The position numbers and the translations under genes were made by a program. A DNA stretch of 64,000 nucleotides from Siccirubricoccus sp. G192 (lineage in GTDB: Bacteria > Pseudomonadota > Alphaproteobacteria > Acetobacterales > Acetobacteraceae). The notes under the pieces are model-generated. The model did no database searches. It had not been told where the DNA came from and saw only the letters and a program-made list of their open reading frames with translations. The DNA is taken from contig NZ_JAHREN010000001.1 in NCBI RefSeq assembly GCF_019084075.1, positions 2,949,501 to 3,013,500 on the forward strand. Reading direction: 5' to 3'. The number at the start of each line of letters is the position of its first letter. Position 1 is the first letter of the stretch. Shown piece by piece: positions 56,893-64,000 of this stretch.

Positions 56893-57885
56893 ATGCTCCG
56901 CCGTATTGCCGCGCCGCTGGCTGCCATGGCCTGCGCCGCACTGCTCGCGCTGCCAGCGGCGGCGCAGGACCAATGGCCGAACCGGCCGATCATCATCCTC
57001 GGCGGCTTCCCAAATGGGGCGGGCACCGACATCTATGCCCGGAAACTGGCGGAGCCGCTGACCCGGGCTTTGGGCGTGCCTGTCGTGGTGGACAACCGCT
57101 CCGGCGCCGGCGGCAATATCGCCAGCGACGTGGTGGCGAAGGCGCGGCCGGACGGCTACCTGTTCCTGCTGGGCACCGCCGGCACCCATGCCATCAATGC
57201 CGGGCTCTACCGCAACCTGCCCTTCGATCCCTTGCGCGACGTGACGCATATCGCCCTGCTCGGCGACGTGCCGAATGTGCTGCTGGTGAATCCGGAAAAG
57301 CGGCCGCAATACCGGACCTGCCAGGACGTATTGGCGGCGGCGCGGGCGCGGCCGGGCGAGCTGAACTACAGTTCCACCGGCAATGGCGCCTCGACGCATC
57401 TGGCGGGGGCGCAATTCGCCAATGCCACCGGCATCAACATCGTGCATGTGCCCTATCGCGGCCAGCCGGGGGCAATGGGCGCCCTGCTCGCCGGGGATGT
57501 GGACCTGTTCTTCAACCAGAGCGGCCCCTCGATTGGCCCCGTGCAGCAGGGGCAATTGCGGGCGCTGGCCGTCACCCTGCGGCAGCCGGTCGCGGCGCTG
57601 CCCGGCGTGCCCACGGTGGAGACGGCCTGCGGGCTGCCGGGCTTCGAGAGCAGCACCTGGTACGGGTTGTTCGGCCCGCCCAACCTGCCGCCGGCGATCC
57701 AGGCGCGGATGAACCGGGAAGTCATCCATATCCTGGAAACCCCGGAATCCCGGCAATGGCTGATCGACAACCAGGGCATCACCCCGCCGACGGACACGAC
57801 GCCGGAGGGCTTCCAACGGGTCCATGAGCAGGACATCGCCCGATGGGGCGAGATCATCCGCCGCTCCGGGGCCAGTGTGGATTGA
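56893..57885 (+). CDS. Bug/TctC-family tripartite tricarboxylate transporter substrate-binding protein
   Basis: The 330-residue receptor has a Sec leader (MLRRIAAPLAAMACAALLAL) cleaved after AAAQ. RPIIILGGFPNGAGTDIYAR replaces the usual PPGG with PNGAG in the ligand loop, so the pocket chemistry may differ. VVVDNRSGAGGNIASD, ARPDGYLFLLGTAGTHA, PFDPLRDVTHIA and LNYSSTGNGASTHLAGAQF follow the family pattern. GGGAAGGGGAAG precedes the ATG. The GntR regulator gene starts 71 bp downstream and could control it. Confidence 0.88.
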   Translation: MLRRIAAPLAAMACAALLALPAAAQDQWPNRPIIILGGFPNGAGTDIYARKLAEPLTRALGVPVVVDNRSGAGGNIASDVVAKARPDGYLFLLGTAGTHAINAGLYRNLPFDPLRDVTHIALLGDVPNVLLVNPEKRPQYRTCQDVLAAARARPGELNYSSTGNGASTHLAGAQFANATGINIVHVPYRGQPGAMGALLAGDVDLFFNQSGPSIGPVQQGQLRALAVTLRQPVAALPGVPTVETACGLPGFESSTWYGLFGPPNLPPAIQARMNREVIHILETPESRQWLIDNQGITPPTDTTPEGFQRVHEQDIARWGEIIRRSGASVD

Positions 57886-57956
57886 TGCCGGCAATGCTTG
57901 CGAAGCCGCGGCATCTCGGGTTAGGCTTCTGACATGTCAGGCATCCACCCAGGCCC

Positions 57957-58640
57957 ATGTCTCTTCTGACCCCGGTTGAAGCGCCGCCCTCCCTGACCGA
58001 CCAGGCGGTGGCGGCGCTCAGGCGCGACATCCTCACCACGCGCCTGGCGCCCGGGGAGACCCTGTCGGAGGCGGCGGCGGCGCAGCGCCTCAATCTCGGC
58101 AAGGCGCCGATCCGTGCCGCCCTGGCTCGGCTGGCGGAGGAGGGGTTGGTGCAGGCGGTGCCGCGGCGGGGCTGGGTGGTCTCGCTCGTCACCATCCGCG
58201 ACATCCATGAGGTCTTCGACCTTCGCCTGCTGCTGGAGCCCGAGGCCGCCCGCCGCGCCGCCGGCCGGGTCTGCGCCGAGGCGCTGCGCCGGCTGGATGC
58301 GGTCTGCGCCGCCGGCTACCGCCCTGAGGATGAGGAAAGCGCCCTGGCCTTCCTGGATGCCAACAAGGGCTTCCATGTCGCGGTGGCGGAGCTTTCCGGC
58401 AATACCCGGCTGGCCCGCCAGGTGGACCGCCTGCTGGATGAGAGCACCCGCATGCTGGTGCTGGGCCTGCGCCGCCGCGACCGCAGCGGCGAGATGGCGC
58501 ATGAGCACCACGCGCTGATCGAGGCACTGGCGCTCGGCCGCGCCGCCGAAGCCGCCGGCATCATGCATGAGCAGGTCACGGCCAGCCGCGAGATGGTGCT
58601 GGCCGCCCTGACCGCGCCCGATGCCGCCATCGCCGTCTGA
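57957..58640 (+). CDS. GntR-family transcriptional regulator, FadR/FCD type
   Basis: The 227-residue regulator has an N-terminal winged helix (LTDQAVAALRRDILTTRLAP, GETLSEAAAAQRLNLGKAPI, LARLAEEGLVQAVPRRGWVV). The all-helical FCD ligand domain contains the metal-binding pattern: DLRLLLEPEAARR, NKGFHVAVAELSGNTRL, and HEHHALIEAL. FCD proteins sense organic acids, fitting the Bug receptor upstream and the cysteine-dioxygenase and amine-oxidase genes downstream. The region between it and the next gene contains a 55-bp tandem repeat. Confidence 0.9.
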   Translation: MSLLTPVEAPPSLTDQAVAALRRDILTTRLAPGETLSEAAAAQRLNLGKAPIRAALARLAEEGLVQAVPRRGWVVSLVTIRDIHEVFDLRLLLEPEAARRAAGRVCAEALRRLDAVCAAGYRPEDEESALAFLDANKGFHVAVAELSGNTRLARQVDRLLDESTRMLVLGLRRRDRSGEMAHEHHALIEALALGRAAEAAGIMHEQVTASREMVLAALTAPDAAIAV

Positions 58641-58641
58641 G

Positions 58642-58741
58642 GCCGATGACCAAAGGGCCGAAGGGCCAGGCGGTCTGAATCGGCCGGCGCAAGGCCGCCG
58701 ATGACCAAAGGGCCGGAGGGCCCGGCGGTCTGAATCGGCCG
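58642..58741 (+). repeat. 55-bp tandem repeat with two 10-codon micro-ORFs
   Basis: Two copies (58642-58686 and 58697-58741, 55-base period) of a segment beginning GCCGATGACCAAAGGGCCG and ending TCTGAATCGGCCG. They differ at only a few positions. Each contains an ATG...TGA frame: MTKGPKGQAV in copy 1 and MTKGPEGPAV in copy 2. They lie between the GntR gene and the cysteine-dioxygenase gene (start 58763), in its likely 5' untranslated region. Confidence 0.75.
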
Positions 58742-58762
58742 ACAGGATAAGGGGTTCGCCGG

Positions 58763-59275
58763 ATGAACTACATGCCCGCCCGTGCCGCGCTGGATGCCAT
58801 GCTGGCCGATATCACCGAGGCTGCCCGCGTGCCGTTGGAGGGGCGCCCCCAGGCGGTGGCGCGGGCCATCGGCGCGCATGTCGCCAGCCCGGCCCTGCTC
58901 GCCGGCATCCCCACCCCCTGCTGCGCCGAGCGCTACATCCGCCACCTGCTGCATGAGGATGCGGCGGGCGGCTGGGCGGTGGCGGCGCTGGTCTGGCGGC
59001 CCGGGCAGATGTCGCCGGTGCATGCGCATCGAAGCTGGTGCGCCGTCGGCGTGCATCGCGGCGTGCTGGCCGAGAGCCAGTACCGGCCGGCGGCCATCCC
59101 CGTGCCGACCGGCCTGCAGCTCCGCCATCCCGGCGACACCACCCATGGCGGCGCCGACCCGAACCTGATCCACCGCCTGGCCAATCTGGGCTGCGAGACC
59201 GCCATCTCCATCCATGCCTATGGCCTGCCCTATGCGCGGTTCTGCACCGACCTGAACCTGATCCTGGGCGACTGA
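58763..59275 (+). CDS. Cysteine dioxygenase-family thiol dioxygenase (cupin)
   Basis: The 170-residue cupin has iron ligands His87 and His89 (SPVHAHRSW) and His137 (NLIHRLAN). His151/Tyr153 (SIHAYGLP) complete the second-sphere pattern. Tyr58 and Arg60 (ERYIRHLL) match the residues that hold the cysteine carboxylate in animal CDO. Cys93 lies where animal CDO has the Cys of the Cys-Tyr cofactor, while most bacterial relatives have Gly. It should convert cysteine or a related thiol to the sulphinate in the cytoplasm. It is followed 67 bp later by a flavin amine oxidase. Confidence 0.87.
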   Translation: MNYMPARAALDAMLADITEAARVPLEGRPQAVARAIGAHVASPALLAGIPTPCCAERYIRHLLHEDAAGGWAVAALVWRPGQMSPVHAHRSWCAVGVHRGVLAESQYRPAAIPVPTGLQLRHPGDTTHGGADPNLIHRLANLGCETAISIHAYGLPYARFCTDLNLILGD

Positions 59276-59342
59276 TCCCGCGGGTTGCCGTGGCAGCGGC
59301 CGGCGTCCACCATCCGCGCCGATTCCCCAGGGACCCCAGCGG

Positions 59343-60653
59343 ATGAATGCCAGCGCGCCTGCCATGCCGAACAGCCTATGGGCCGCGACCGCCCCGCCAC
59401 CGCCGCCGACGACGCCGCTGGAGGGTGATGCACGGGCGGATGTGGCGGTGGTCGGCGCCGGCTATACCGGGCTCGCGGCGGCGCTGCATCTGGCCGAGGC
59501 CGGCATCGCCTGCACCGTGCTGGAGGCGGCCGAGATCGGCTGGGGCGCCTCGGGCCGCAACAACGGCCAGGTGATCCCGAACCTCTCGCGCATAGACCCC
59601 GATGCCATCGTCAAGGCGGTGCCGCGCGAACTCGGCGGGGCGGAGAAGGGGGAGGCGCTGGTGGCGCTGATCCGCGACAGCGCCAGCCTGGTCTTCGACC
59701 TCATCCGCAAGCACGGGATGCAGGCGGAGGCGGTGCAGAATGGCTGGATCCAGCCGGCGCACCGCGCCTCCCGCATGAAGCTGGCGGAAAGCCGGGTGCG
59801 GCAATGGGGCAGCCGCGGCGCGCCAGTGCGGATGGTCCCGCGCGAGGAGATGGCGCGGCTTTCCGGCACCGGGCATTGGCATGGCGGCTGGGAGAACCGG
59901 ACCGGCGGGCGCATCAACCCGCTCGGCTATGCGCGCGGCTTGGCCGCGGCGGCGCTGGCGGCCGGCGCCGAGATCCGCACGCGGAGCCCGGTGACGCGCA
60001 TCACCCGCGAGGCCGGGGGCTGGCGGCTGGAGACGCCGCGCGGGCGGCTGCTGGCGCAGCGTGTCATCATCGCCACCAATGCCTATACCGATGCCGGGAT
60101 CTGGCCCGGGCTGCGCCGTACGGTGGTGCCGGTGCGCAGCTATCAGATGGCGACCAGCGTGCTCTCCGACAATATCCGCAAGACCATCCTGCCTGAGGGC
60201 CATGCGCTGTCGGATACGCGCGGCGACCTCTATTTCTACCGCTTCGACGCGAATGGCCGGCTGGTGACGGGCGGCGGGCTGATCCTGCCCTTCGGCTGGG
60301 AGGGGCGCATCCGGGAGCGCATCCGCGCAAGGGTGGCGCGGGTCTTTCCTCAGGTGGGCGAGTTCAGCTTCGACTATGTCTGGTGGGGCTATGTCGGCGG
60401 CACCCAGGACAGGATGCCGCATGTCTATGAACTGGCGCCCGGCGTGCTGGCCTGGACCGGCTGCAATGGTCGCGGCGTGGCGCTGGCGACGGCGCTCGGC
60501 CAGGGATTGGCCAAGGCCAGCGCCGGCATCCCGGTGCGGGAGATCGCGGCGCCGGTGGAGACCCGGATGCAGGGGATCGCCGGGCATGAGTTCCGGGCGC
60601 TCGGCATCGCCTGGCAGGTGGCGAAGAACCGGCTGAACGACCGGCGGGACTGA
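59343..60653 (+). CDS. FAD-dependent oxidoreductase, gamma-glutamylputrescine oxidase-like
   Basis: The 436-residue flavoprotein has VAVVGAGYTGLAAALHLAEAG (GxGxxG), then EIGWGASGRNNGQVIPNLSR, which is the PuuB-type WGASGRNNG that attaches or cradles FAD. It continues NGWIQPAHRASRMKL, INPLGYARGLA, VIIATNAYTD, WWGYVGGTQDRMPHV and TGCNGRGVALATALG. Enzymes of this group oxidise gamma-glutamyl amines, sarcosine-like amines or taurine-related amines to aldehydes. Beside the thiol dioxygenase it may act on a sulphur amino-acid derivative; that is inference. A Pro-rich stretch (PPPPPTTP) near the start is unusual. It is convergent with the hydrolase. Confidence 0.87.
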   Translation: MNASAPAMPNSLWAATAPPPPPTTPLEGDARADVAVVGAGYTGLAAALHLAEAGIACTVLEAAEIGWGASGRNNGQVIPNLSRIDPDAIVKAVPRELGGAEKGEALVALIRDSASLVFDLIRKHGMQAEAVQNGWIQPAHRASRMKLAESRVRQWGSRGAPVRMVPREEMARLSGTGHWHGGWENRTGGRINPLGYARGLAAAALAAGAEIRTRSPVTRITREAGGWRLETPRGRLLAQRVIIATNAYTDAGIWPGLRRTVVPVRSYQMATSVLSDNIRKTILPEGHALSDTRGDLYFYRFDANGRLVTGGGLILPFGWEGRIRERIRARVARVFPQVGEFSFDYVWWGYVGGTQDRMPHVYELAPGVLAWTGCNGRGVALATALGQGLAKASAGIPVREIAAPVETRMQGIAGHEFRALGIAWQVAKNRLNDRRD

Positions 60654-60656
60654 GCC

Positions 60657-61377
60657 TCAGCCGATCGCCGCCAGCATCCGCGCGAGTTCCCCGGGCGCCG
60701 TCACCATGGCATCATGGCCGGTGGCAATCTCCTGCCAGTTCCAGCCCGGCTGGGCGCGCACCCAGTCCCGCGCCCATTCCAGCGGGCCGTACCAGGGATC
60801 GGTGCAGGCGATATAGGTCCGCGGCAGCCCATTGCCGACCGGATGGCGCAGCACCAGCGGGCTGTCATAGGTGCCGGCCGGATGCGGCGTCAGGCGCCGC
60901 CGCACCCAGGGGGGCAAGGGGATGGTCCTCCGGGATGCCGAAGCCGCTGACCGGCGGTGGCGGGATGGCGATGCCGCCACCCTGTTCGGCGATCAGCCGG
61001 CGCCGCGCCGCCACCACATCCTCGGGCAACCGGGCGAAGGGGCTCTGCCCGCCCTCCAGCACCATGCTGTCGAGATAGACCAGGTGGCGGATGCGCCCGG
61101 GCACCCGGTCCGCCGCGCCGCTGATGGCCAGCCCGCCGAAGCTGTGGCCGACCAGGACCACATCCTCAAGCTCCTCCGCCTCCAGCACCTGCACCAGGTC
61201 GGTGACGAAGGTATCGAGGGTGATGCCACGGGAGAGCAGGTGGCTGCGCTCCCCAAGCCCCGTCTGGGTCGGGGTGAAGACCGCATGTCCCGCCGCGCGA
61301 AGCCGCGCCGCCACATCACGCCAGCACCAGGCGCCGTGCCAGGCGCCATGCAGCAATACATAGGTCCGGCCCGCCAT
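60657..61377 (-). pseudogene. Alpha/beta hydrolase (esterase/salicylate-esterase-like), frameshifted at a G6 run
   Basis: The first frame has YVLLHGAWHGAWCWRDVA (oxyanion HGAW), the nucleophile elbow VGHSFGG, and ADRVPGRIRHLVYLDSMV, typical of plant-esterase-like hydrolases. It breaks after DHPLAP. One base removed from 60909-60914 resumes WVRRRLTPHPAGTYDSPL, then RTYIACTDPWYGPLEWARD and the catalytic His in ATGHDAMVTAPGELARML. The repaired length is 239 residues, as expected. It is the last gene of the minus-strand hut cluster, 12 bp after the thioesterase. Confidence 0.85.
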
Positions 61378-61389
61378 CTGCCCCGCTCC

Positions 61390-61815
61390 CTATCGCTCGG
61401 CCGGGGCGATGACGACCCAGCTCGTGGTGACATGCACCGCGGTGTCGTCGCTGCCTTCCGGCCGGATCAGGATCTCGCCGAAGACCATGCGCCGGCCGCG
61501 CTTGACGATGCGCGCCTCCGCCAGCACCGCGCAGGCGCCGAGCGGGCGGAGGAAATTCACCGTCATGGTCGAGGTGACGCTCTCATCCTTGCCGCCCGTC
61601 ACGCCAAGCAGGGCCGCCCACATCGCCACGTCCGCCAGCCCCATCAGCGCCGGGCCGGAGACGGTATTGCCCGGCCGCAGCAGATCGGCGCGGAAGGGCA
61701 GGCGGACCAGGGCGCTGCCCTCGGCAGCGGCCAGAACCTCGATGTTCCAGGCCGCGGCCAGCGGCACGCCGGCATGGATGATCGCCTGGATCTCGGCGGT
61801 CGGGGGCGGCTGCAT
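61390..61815 (-). CDS. PaaI-like hotdog-fold thioesterase
   Basis: The 141-residue protein begins MQPPPTAEIQAIIHAGVPLA. It has the hotdog core LLRPGNTVSGPALMGLADVA followed by TSTMTVNFLRPLGACAVLAE and RMVFGEILIRPEGSD, as in the PaaI/YbgC-related acyl-CoA thioesterases. The ATG at 61815 overlaps the hutI stop as TGATG, fixing the start against a longer frame to 61869. The role next to histidine-degradation genes is unclear; it may hydrolyse an acyl-CoA by-product. Confidence 0.85.
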   Translation of the reverse strand: MQPPPTAEIQAIIHAGVPLAAAWNIEVLAAAEGSALVRLPFRADLLRPGNTVSGPALMGLADVAMWAALLGVTGGKDESVTSTMTVNFLRPLGACAVLAEARIVKRGRRMVFGEILIRPEGSDDTAVHVTTSWVVIAPAER

Positions 61816-63016
61816 CAGCGGCCCTCCACCACACGGGCCAGGCAGGGATTGCCGCCGATCCAGTAGCAAAGCTCGGCAGGGCGGGAGATGCCGAACAGCG
61901 CCAGGTCGCAGCGCAGCCCGGGCGCCAGCCGGCCCCGATCATCGAGGCCGAGCGCGGCCGCGGCATGGCGGGTGACGCCGAGCAGCGCCTCTGCCACGGT
62001 CATGCGGAACAGGGTGCAGGCGAGGTTCAGCATCAGGATCAGCGACCTTGCGGGGGGAGGAGCCGGGATTCATATCCGTCGCCAGCGCCATCCGCACCTC
62101 TGCCGCGCGCATGGCGGCGATGTCGGGCCGCCTTTCCTCGCGGATGAAGTAGAAGGCGCCGGGGAGCAGCACGGCGACGGTGCCGGCGCGGGCCAGGGCG
62201 GCAATGCCCTCGGCATTGGCATGTTCCAGGTGATCGGCGGAAAGCGCCCCCCCAGCGCGCCGCCAGCGCGGCGCCGCCATAGTCGCATAACTGGTCGGCG
62301 TGCAGCTTCACCGGCAGGCCGGCCTCGCGCGCCGCGGCGAAGACCCATTCGGTCTCCTCCGGCGTGAAGGCGATGCGGTCCGAGAAGACATCCACCGCAT
62401 CGGCCAGCCCCTGCCGCGCCGCCGCAGGCAGGATCACCGCCGCAACATGCCGCGCATACTCCGCCTGGCGCCCGGCGAATTCCGGCGGCACCGCATGGGC
62501 GGCGAGCAGGCTGGTCCGCACCGCAACCTGATGCAGCGCGCCGAGGCGGCGGGCAACGCGCAATTGCGCCAGTTCCGTCGCCTCCTCCAGCCCATAGCCG
62601 GACTTGATCTCGATGGTGGTGACGCCCTCGGCCATCAGCCCGGCCAGGCGCGGCTCGGCCTGGCGCAGCAGCGCTTCCTCCCCGGCGGCGCGGGTGGCGC
62701 GGACGGTGGAAAGGATGCCGCCGCCGGCGCGGGCGATCTCCTCATAGCTGGCACCCTGCAGCCGAAGCTCGAATTCCCCGGCGCGGTCGCCGCCGAAGAC
62801 CAGATGCGTATGGCAGTCGATCAGCCCGGGCAGGATCCAGGCGCCATGGCACTCCGTGACCTGCGCCGCGCTTCCGGGCAGGTCCTGCCGCCGCCCGACC
62901 CAGGCGATGCGCCCATCCTTCATGGCCAGGGCACCGTCCTCGATGCGGCCAAGCGGATCCTCGGCACCGCCTTCCATGGTGGCGAAATTGGCATCCAGCC
63001 AGATGCGGTCGAACAT
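61815..63016 (-). pseudogene. hutI: Imidazolonepropionase, interrupted by two frameshifts
   Basis: Three frames together form one HutI. The first has [14 protein letters not shown], metal-binding [24 protein letters not shown] and the Zn ligand KLHADQL. The second, after a C7 run at 62247-62253, resumes [20 protein letters not shown] and continues [11 protein letters not shown] and DMNPGSSP. The third, after a G6 run at 62052-62057, gives [20 protein letters not shown] and CDLALFGISRPAELCYWIGG. Removing one base at each gives 399 residues, the normal size. It opens the imidazolone ring to N-formimino-glutamate. Its ATG overlaps the hutH stop (TGATG); an ATG at 63025 is also in frame. Confidence 0.88.
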
Positions 63017-64000
63017 CAGCCCCATTCCACCAGCGCGGCAAAGCGCCCGCGTTCCACCAGCGCCTTCACCGCGGCGATATCGGGCGCCATGACGCGGTCC
63101 TGGTCCCAGGCCCCGGCCACCTCCCGCACTAGCCCATGCGCCTGCTCGATCGGCGCGGAGCTTTGCAGGGGGCGGTGGAATTCCAGGCCCTGGGCAGCGG
63201 CCAATAATTCGATGGCCAGGATGCCCGCCAGGTTGTCGGCCATGGCGTGGAGGCGCAGCGCGGCGCCGGTCGCCATGCTCACATGGTCCTCCTGGTTGGC
63301 GCTGGTGGGCAGGCTATCGGTGCTGCGTGGCGTGGCAAGGGCCCGGTTCTCGGCGGTCAGCGCCGCCGCCGTGACCTGCGCCAGCATGAAGCCGGAATTG
63401 ATCCCGCCCTCGCGCACCAGGAAGGCCGGCAGGCCGGAGAGTCCGGAGTCGGTCAGCAGGGCGATGCGGCGCTCGGCGATGGCGCCGAGTTCGGCCAAAG
63501 CAAGCGCCATGGCATCGGCGGCGAAAGCCACCGGCTCGGCGTGGAAATTGCCACCCGAGAGGATGTCGCCGCCTTCCACCACCAGCGGGTTGTCGGTGAC
63601 GGCATTGGCCTCCCGCTCCAGCACCCCGGCCGCATGCACCAGCAGGTCGAGGCAGGCACCGGCCACCTGCGGCTGGCAGCGCAGCGAATAGGGGTCCTGC
63701 ACGCGCGGGTCGCCGAAGCGGTGACTGTCGCGGATGGCGCTGCCCTCCAGCAGGCGGCGCAGCGCGGCGGCGGCGCGGATCTGGCCGGGCTGGCCACGCA
63801 GCGCATGGATGCGCGGGTCGAAGGGCGTGTCGCTGCCGCGTGCCGCGTCCAGGCTCATCGCCCCAGCGACGAGCGCGGTGCGGAGCAGGTCTTCCCCGGC
63901 GAAGAGCGCCGCCAGCGCCAGGGCGGTGGAGACCTGCGTGCCGTTCAGCAGCGCCAGCCCCTCCTTGGCGCCGAGGGTGAGGGGGGCGATGCCGGCCCGC
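63016..64000 (-). CDS. hutH: Histidine ammonia-lyase, N-terminus beyond the window
   Basis: About 328 C-terminal residues are present. Family landmarks are [15 protein letters not shown] near the window edge, [15 protein letters not shown], and [40 protein letters not shown] follows and the frame ends AALVEWG. The Ala-Ser-Gly segment that forms the MIO cofactor lies upstream, outside the window. It converts L-histidine to urocanate and ammonia, the first step of histidine use. The minus-strand order hutH-hutI with one-base-type overlaps indicates tight co-translation. Confidence 0.92.
   Translation of the reverse strand, partial: RAGIAPLTLGAKEGLALLNGTQVSTALALAALFAGEDLLRTALVAGAMSLDAARGSDTPFDPRIHALRGQPGQIRAAAALRRLLEGSAIRDSHRFGDPRVQDPYSLRCQPQVAGACLDLLVHAAGVLEREANAVTDNPLVVEGGDILSGGNFHAEPVAFAADAMALALAELGAIAERRIALLTDSGLSGLPAFLVREGGINSGFMLAQVTAAALTAENRALATPRSTDSLPTSANQEDHVSMATGAALRLHAMADNLAGILAIELLAAAQGLEFHRPLQSSAPIEQAHGLVREVAGAWDQDRVMAPDIAAVKALVERGRFAALVEWG

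Overview
The window comes from a GC-rich chromosome with alphaproteobacterial gene content: Tat-type substrate-binding proteins, Bug-family binding proteins, BY-kinase exopolysaccharide genes, Mo-hydroxylases and hut genes. A Roseomonas-like member of the Acetobacteraceae is the best guess. This rests on gene content and style, not on a marker gene. No rRNA, tRNA, CRISPR array, transposase or phage gene was seen.

Layout. (1) 1-6737, catabolic genes: a D-amino-acid-dehydrogenase-like flavoprotein cut by the window edge, a YdhR-like monooxygenase, an LLM flavin oxidoreductase, a Bug binding protein, two SDRs and a GSA-type aminotransferase. (2) 6904-9910, cell-wall enzymes: L,D-transpeptidase, YcbK-type M15 peptidase and MepA endopeptidase, the last transcribed as part of the next block. 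(3) 9083-31753, a large exopolysaccharide locus: Wza-like export lipoprotein, Wzc-like BY-kinase, GalE, an unidentified polytopic membrane protein, two acyltransferases, a Wzy/ligase-like protein, a GH5 glycanase, three GT2 enzymes, a type I exporter ABC/HlyD pair, a beta-barrel protein, a WecG/TagA enzyme, a polyprenyl-phosphate sugar transferase and GtrA. No Wzx flippase was recognised. (4) 31990-45912, six consecutive paralogous family-5 peptide-binding proteins followed by one dppBCDF transporter set. (5) 46506-50297, a three-subunit CoxSLM-type molybdenum hydroxylase. (6) 50380-60653, mixed catabolic genes: TauD-like dioxygenase, two Bug proteins, GH1-like glycosidase, AtzH-like protein, two FAD oxidoreductases, a GntR regulator, a cysteine-dioxygenase homologue, and a double cold-shock-domain protein. 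(7) 60657-64000, minus-strand hutH (partial)-hutI-thioesterase-hydrolase.

Sequence quality matters here. Seven genes (acyltransferase, GH5, GT2, dppB, dppC, alpha/beta hydrolase, and hutI twice) are broken by eight apparent single-base insertions. Seven of these lie in G or C runs of 6-8 and one in a CCC. Removing one base per site restores a full-length protein of normal family size in every case. One further gene (the beta-barrel) has an apparent one-base deletion. The pattern looks like homopolymer consensus error rather than gene decay, although phase variation in the polysaccharide genes cannot be excluded.

The most unusual items are: the six-fold binding-protein array on one transporter; two genes in the polysaccharide locus (mepA, wecG-like) whose conserved N-termini have no ATG/GTG/TTG and appear to start at a CTG inside a CTGA overlap; palindromic elements whose terminal TAGAGC supplies the stop codon of the neighbouring gene; a 55-bp tandem repeat carrying two near-identical 10-codon micro-ORFs; and a cysteine dioxygenase that keeps the Arg and the Cys-Tyr pair of animal CDO.
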